In this document: positions 5,830 through 8,489 of the stretch, piece after piece
How positions within the stretch are numbered: position 1 is the stretch's first letter
How the letters are laid out: every line of letters begins with the position of its first letter
Source of the DNA: CAYVJW01 sp964451885
GTDB lineage: Bacteria > Patescibacteriota > Gracilibacteria > UBA4473
Assembly: GCA_964451885.1 (NCBI GenBank)
Contig: CAYVJW010000072.1
Span: 1 to 8,489, forward strand
Direction of reading: 5' to 3'
DNA length: 8,489 nucleotides
Made by a program: the position numbers and the translations under genes
The notes under the pieces: model-generated
The model's input: the letters and a program-made list of their open reading frames with translations, nothing else
Told to the model about the DNA's origin: nothing
Database searches by the model: none

Positions 5830-6096
5830 TTAGCTAGTCTGTTCTTTGTAGCGTGCTACAATATCTGAAACAGATCTCCCTTTGTCTCGAAGCTTTAGAA
5901 TCTCCTGTAATCGCTTGCTTGCTTCTGCTCTGGGATAGTATCGGGCTAATCGTTGCCCTTGCTGTTCAAAAGGAAGTATCCCCAACTCTGCGTAGTATTT
6001 TACGGTGCTGTATCTGACATCATTGAACTCTGCCAACTCTGACATCTTTAGGAAGTCTTGTTCTTTTAGTTCTTCGATGGTTCGTTTCCTTGGCAT
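5830..6096 (-). CDS. MerR-like helix-turn-helix protein, possible excisionase/regulator
   Basis: The 88-residue product has a winged-helix DNA-binding domain: FLKMSELAEFNDVRYSTVKYYAELGILP (15-42), where S-T-V-K-Y-Y is the recognition helix and the following F-E-Q-Q-G-Q-R-L-A-R-Y-Y forms the wing. A helix LQEILKLRDKGRSVSDIVARY follows. There is no effector-binding domain, so it is a minimal MerR-type or Xis-like protein. Lying two genes after the integrase and hicBA, it is a good candidate for the element's regulator or recombination directionality factor, but nothing in the sequence separates these roles. A weak AGAG lies 5-8 nt before the ATG. Confidence 0.7.
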   Translation of the reverse strand: MPRKRTIEELKEQDFLKMSELAEFNDVRYSTVKYYAELGILPFEQQGQRLARYYPRAEASKRLQEILKLRDKGRSVSDIVARYKEQTS

Positions 6097-6135
6097 TTTT
6101 TCTCTTTAAAAGTTATGAAATTCACCCCTCTTTTT

Positions 6136-6411
6136 CTACTTCCTGTAATTAGGATTATCGGAAGTAGAAGGCTTATTTTTGTTTTTTTTCTTCTTCTCAA
6201 GTAGGGATTCAAACTCGCCCCTTGTTAGTTTCGCTTGTTTCAGGATTGAGCAGAATGTACCAGCAGTTAGAACCTTTCTATTGTCTGGGACAGTTACAGG
6301 AAGTCCCTTTTCATTCTGTAATTTGATGTGTGAGCCTGCCTGAGCTGACCGAAAGAAGCCCAACATGTTTAGTACTTTTAGTACCTGCTTTGTGCTGTAG
6401 CGTTTAGGCAT
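6136..6411 (-). CDS. hicA: HicA-family mRNA interferase toxin
   Basis: The 91-residue product matches HicA (YcfA-like, dsRBD fold): KQVLKVLNMLGF (8-19), then GSHIKL (26-31) with the catalytic His28, VTVPDNRKVLTAGTFCSILKQAKLTRGEFESLL (39-71). The tail (72-91) is Lys/Asn-rich, KKKKNKNKPS, beyond the usual end of about 60-80 residues. HicA cleaves mRNA and is neutralised by HicB. Its ATG overlaps the end of hicB by 8 nt, so the pair is translationally coupled. The order is antitoxin first, the reverse of the common hicA-hicB order. All core residues are present and the toxin looks functional. Confidence 0.88.
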   Translation of the reverse strand: MPKRYSTKQVLKVLNMLGFFRSAQAGSHIKLQNEKGLPVTVPDNRKVLTAGTFCSILKQAKLTRGEFESLLEKKKKNKNKPSTSDNPNYRK

Positions 6412-6613
6412 GTTTTAGTATTTCAAATTCCCCAAAGATAGGTTCTTGTCTTGTTACAGGCTCTTCTTTAGTACCTTCAAAGTGTAGGTTTAGAGCTTCC
6501 TGTAAATTGTTAATAGCCTCATCTCTAGTTTCTCCCTGAGAGGCTACATCTGTGTCTAATGACTGTGCAGTCCACAAATCATCTTCTCGCCAAGCAATGT
6601 ATGCCATTTTCAT
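6404..6613 (-). CDS. hicB: HicB-family antitoxin (short form)
   Basis: The 69-residue product is the partial RNase H-like HicB domain: YIAWREDDLWTAQSLD (5-20), VASQGETRDEAINNLQEALNLHFE (23-46), the standard G-x-T-x-x-E-A-x-x-N-x-x-E-A signature. It lacks the C-terminal ribbon-helix-helix or HTH DNA-binding domain of long HicB proteins, so it probably cannot repress the operon by itself; repression may come from the MerR-like protein or not occur. It lies 17 nt after the integrase stop and overlaps hicA by 8 nt. The ATG at 6613 is followed by a second ATG at 6607; either may be used. Confidence 0.85.
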   Translation of the reverse strand: MKMAYIAWREDDLWTAQSLDTDVASQGETRDEAINNLQEALNLHFEGTKEEPVTRQEPIFGEFEILKHA

Positions 6614-6630
6614 CTTTTATAGATTAAGAA

Positions 6631-7585
6631 TTAAAAACTAACTCCGCTAAAGGTCTTATAATATCTGGGTAGATCAGCCTGCCTCTTTATGCTGTCATTA
6701 TAGACCTGCAGCATCTCTAGTCCGCTGTGCCTTGTATAACGAGCAACTTCCAGTAGATCTCCCTTATAATTTTTTATTAGCTTCGTGGTAAAGTAGTGCC
6801 TAAATCCGTGAGTAGTTTTGTCTATCCCTGCCCCTGTTAATGCACTTTTGACAATCAATCTTATTGCTCTGGTTGTTAGTCTCTTGTTCTTACTGTTGTT
6901 GCTATCACTAGTGAACAATGCTCCATCTACTTTTTTACTGGACTTCAAATAGTCCTTTAAGGAAGAAATAGTTTCAGGATGTAGGCTTACTAGTTCTTTG
7001 TCGTCTTTCCCCTTCCCCAAAACCAATGCTGTCTTAGCTACAAAATCAAGATCCTTCACATCGAGCCTAGTAATTTCTATCTGTCTTAGCCCCTGCAATG
7101 CTAGAAGACTCAGGATTGCTCTCAGTCGAGAGTTCTTGGGTGTTTTGGGAAGTTGTGCCACCTCTTTAATTAAAACGCTTATTTCGGCATCATTTAGCCC
7201 CCTCTTTCTTATGCTTCTTGTCCTGTCTGAAAGTTTTTACATTTTGGGTGATGTCGGGGATCAGTCCTGCCCTGTTCATTTCTCGAAGGAGAACCTTCGC
7301 AGTAATCAAGTACTTGTTTTTGGTAGATATGCTTAAATCGGAACGATCTCCCAACATACGCTTGAAGTGAAGGAAGCTATACTTGTGAAACTTCACTCCT
7401 TGTGCAAACGCAAGAAATAGTCCAATCCTCGCCTTATAGTCCTTACGTGTATTCTCGCTCACATCCAGCTGGTCAAACAACCTTTCCGCATGTTCTTTTA
7501 TGTCTCCTAGAAGCATGAGGGGGGTGCGCGGATTTTCGACTCTTCTTATTGGAGAAATTGTTGTAGCTGTTGCAGGAATAGTCAT
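6631..7585 (-). pseudogene. Tyrosine recombinase/integrase, split by one frameshift
   Basis: Two ORFs are one gene. 7585-7190 encodes the N-terminal SAM-like core-binding domain (ERLFDQLDVSENTRKDYKARI; STKNKYLITAKVLLREM). The catalytic domain continues in the next phase as LNDAEISVLIKEVAQLPKT from about 7197 to 6631. Restoring four G instead of five in the run at 7202-7198 joins them into roughly 315 residues, normal for a Xer-like integrase. Counting from the GTG at 7161, the catalytic residues are present: Arg26 (GLRQIEI), a Lys near 50-52 (GKGK), His118 and Arg121 (HGFRHYF), His145 (TRHSG) and nucleophile Tyr154. The rest of the gene shows no decay, so the extra G may be a sequencing error. 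First gene of a minus-strand operon, 17 nt before hicB, with a consensus promoter upstream. Confidence 0.88.
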
Positions 7586-7614
7586 GATAGAGAAGCTTGA
7601 TACTTACTACTTCG

Positions 7615-7642
7615 ATTATAGATCGTGGTGTGTTGCTGTCAA
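7615..7642 (-). promoter_or_regulatory. Perfect-consensus sigma70 promoter of the integrase operon
   Basis: On the minus strand TTGACA (7642-7637) and TATAAT (7620-7615) are both exact consensus, separated by 16 nt. The start would fall near 7608, about 23 nt before the integrase ATG at 7585. It would drive integrase, hicB, hicA, the MerR-like gene and the terminase-small-like gene, whose gaps are all under 50 nt. There is no obvious operator palindrome and no Shine-Dalgarno in the short leader. Confidence 0.75.
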
Positions 7643-7714
7643 ACCAGAATGAAAAAAACTTGCTTTCTTTTTATTATTGAAGTAGTAATTGGGCTTTCTG
7701 CCCCATCATCGCAA

Positions 7715-8460
7715 TCGAACGTCAAAAAGTTCCAAGCTGTAAGATAAGTTTGTGACCGAGTTAACGCTATGGGATTCAAAACTCGAGTAACCAAACTACG
7801 AGACAGAATGACACGAAAAGTTATCGGTACAAGAGGAGGGAAAGAACTCACCCCAGGAAAGCTTCAGGAATATGTTTCTCGACCAATCTATGCGGAGTCA
7901 TTATTGAAAAATGGACTCGGAATTTGCCTGTGAAGGCTCAATACAATGGACTTGTAGAGATAGATACCTTTAACCGTGCAAGTCGTGGCAAAGTAAAAAT
8001 AATTGAAGAACCGAACGGAAATATAGTGGCACTTTATGATGCTGAAAAACAACAACGTTTAATGGAAAATCCTGACTATCCATACCGATTCGTCCTCCGA
8101 TGTAACAAGTGCGGGAAAACGCCCCTCAAAGGTTCGGCTAGTCGTGGAAAGTTGGGGAAATACTACCCTGCATATCATTGCGACAAGGGACATTATTATC
8201 GAGTATCAACAGACAAGATGCACAAAGCTCTAGAAGGATATTTGAAAAAAATACGATTCAAGCCAGTATTTTTAGATCTAATTGAAGCTGTGGCAATTGA
8301 TACATGGAGGATGAAACAAAAAGACGCAGTAAACACGCTTCTTCATTCAGAAAAAAATGTTAGCTCTTTACGTGAAAAACAAGCACATTTACTAAATGAG
8401 TACACAAATGCAGAATCTGAAATAGTTAAAAAACTGTATCCGCCCAAAATTCCAGGGTAA
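7715..8460 (+). pseudogene. C-terminal remnant of a large serine recombinase
   Basis: The sequence reads KKFQAVR, then TAA (7745-7747, probably from CAA) in place of the Q of R-Q-V-C-D-R, then VCDRVNAMGFKTR, GGKELTPGKLQEYVSRPIYA to 7894. One base is lost in the GG at 7894-7895, after which the next phase gives VIIEKWTRNLPVKAQYNGLVEIDTFNRAS. This is the recombinase domain (tail end). It is followed by the zinc ribbon CNKCGKTPLKG...YPAYHCDKGHYYRV (residues about 60-94 of the ORF from 7924, with Cys-x2-Cys and Cys/His), then the coiled-coil region KALEGYLKKIRFKP through LREKQAHLLNEYTNAESEIVKK. The end (LYPPKIPG) departs from the family and may be another shift or truncation. The N-terminal resolvase domain with the catalytic Ser is absent, its place taken by the integrase operon. 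Confidence 0.85.
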
Positions 8461-8489
8461 ACACTACGCACTAGCAACTCGTTGACGAA

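Noticed and set aside
7639..7851. 70-residue minus-strand ORF
   Set aside because: It is antisense to the serine recombinase remnant, which carries conserved motifs on the plus strand.
4569..7925. Alternative code with UGA as glycine or tryptophan, as in some candidate-phyla bacteria
   Set aside because: The RelE-like toxin ends properly at TGA, and the TGAs at the integrase and recombinase breaks lie past frameshifts, where reading through does not restore family sequence.
1..8489. CRISPR array
   Set aside because: No regularly spaced repeats of 23-40 nt occur anywhere in the window.

Overview
This window is an accessory region of a bacterial genome at roughly 40% GC, read with the standard code (several ORFs end at TGA). 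It has no rRNA, tRNA or ribosomal marker. The best clue to the host is the family flavour of the recombinases and small genes: a serine recombinase tail with a YPAYHC zinc ribbon, a terminase-small-like protein with AGYS, and a short MerR-like HTH. From memory these resemble Candidate Phyla Radiation (Patescibacteria) accessory genes. That placement is an inference at moderate confidence.

Layout. (1) 1-158 is an imperfect 158-bp palindrome, probably an assembly or amplification fold-back at a contig end. It runs into the 3' end of a plus-strand coiled-coil gene ending at 347. (2) 401-3037, minus strand, holds two intact genes. One is a HypX-type formyltransferase/enoyl-CoA-hydratase fusion, the CO-generating maturase of NiFe hydrogenases. 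Downstream of it is an isochorismatase-superfamily protein, with its own TTGACA promoter, in which all three catalytic residues appear replaced. (3) 3101-3890, minus strand, is a dead group II intron reverse transcriptase/maturase lacking its N-terminus, its YADD motif and its domain V. (4) 3902-5146, plus strand, is a toxin-antitoxin island: a ribbon-helix-helix antitoxin and RelE-like toxin pair behind a strong promoter overlapped by a palindromic operator, a decayed toxin-like relic, and a MazF/PemK toxin with no visible antitoxin. (5) 5145-7642, minus strand, looks like a small integrated element read from one consensus promoter: tyrosine integrase (one frameshift), HicB, HicA, a MerR-like regulator and a terminase-small-like protein, closed by a hairpin terminator. 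(6) About 7715-8460, plus strand, is the broken C-terminal part of a large serine recombinase.

Taken together, three classes of mobile-element recombinase or retroelement, all damaged to some degree, and three toxin systems surround an intact HypX gene that has no hydrogenase gene beside it. Several of the breaks are one-base changes in short G/C runs. The integrase break in particular may be a sequencing error rather than true decay, whereas the group II intron remnant (and probably the serine recombinase) is genuinely degraded.
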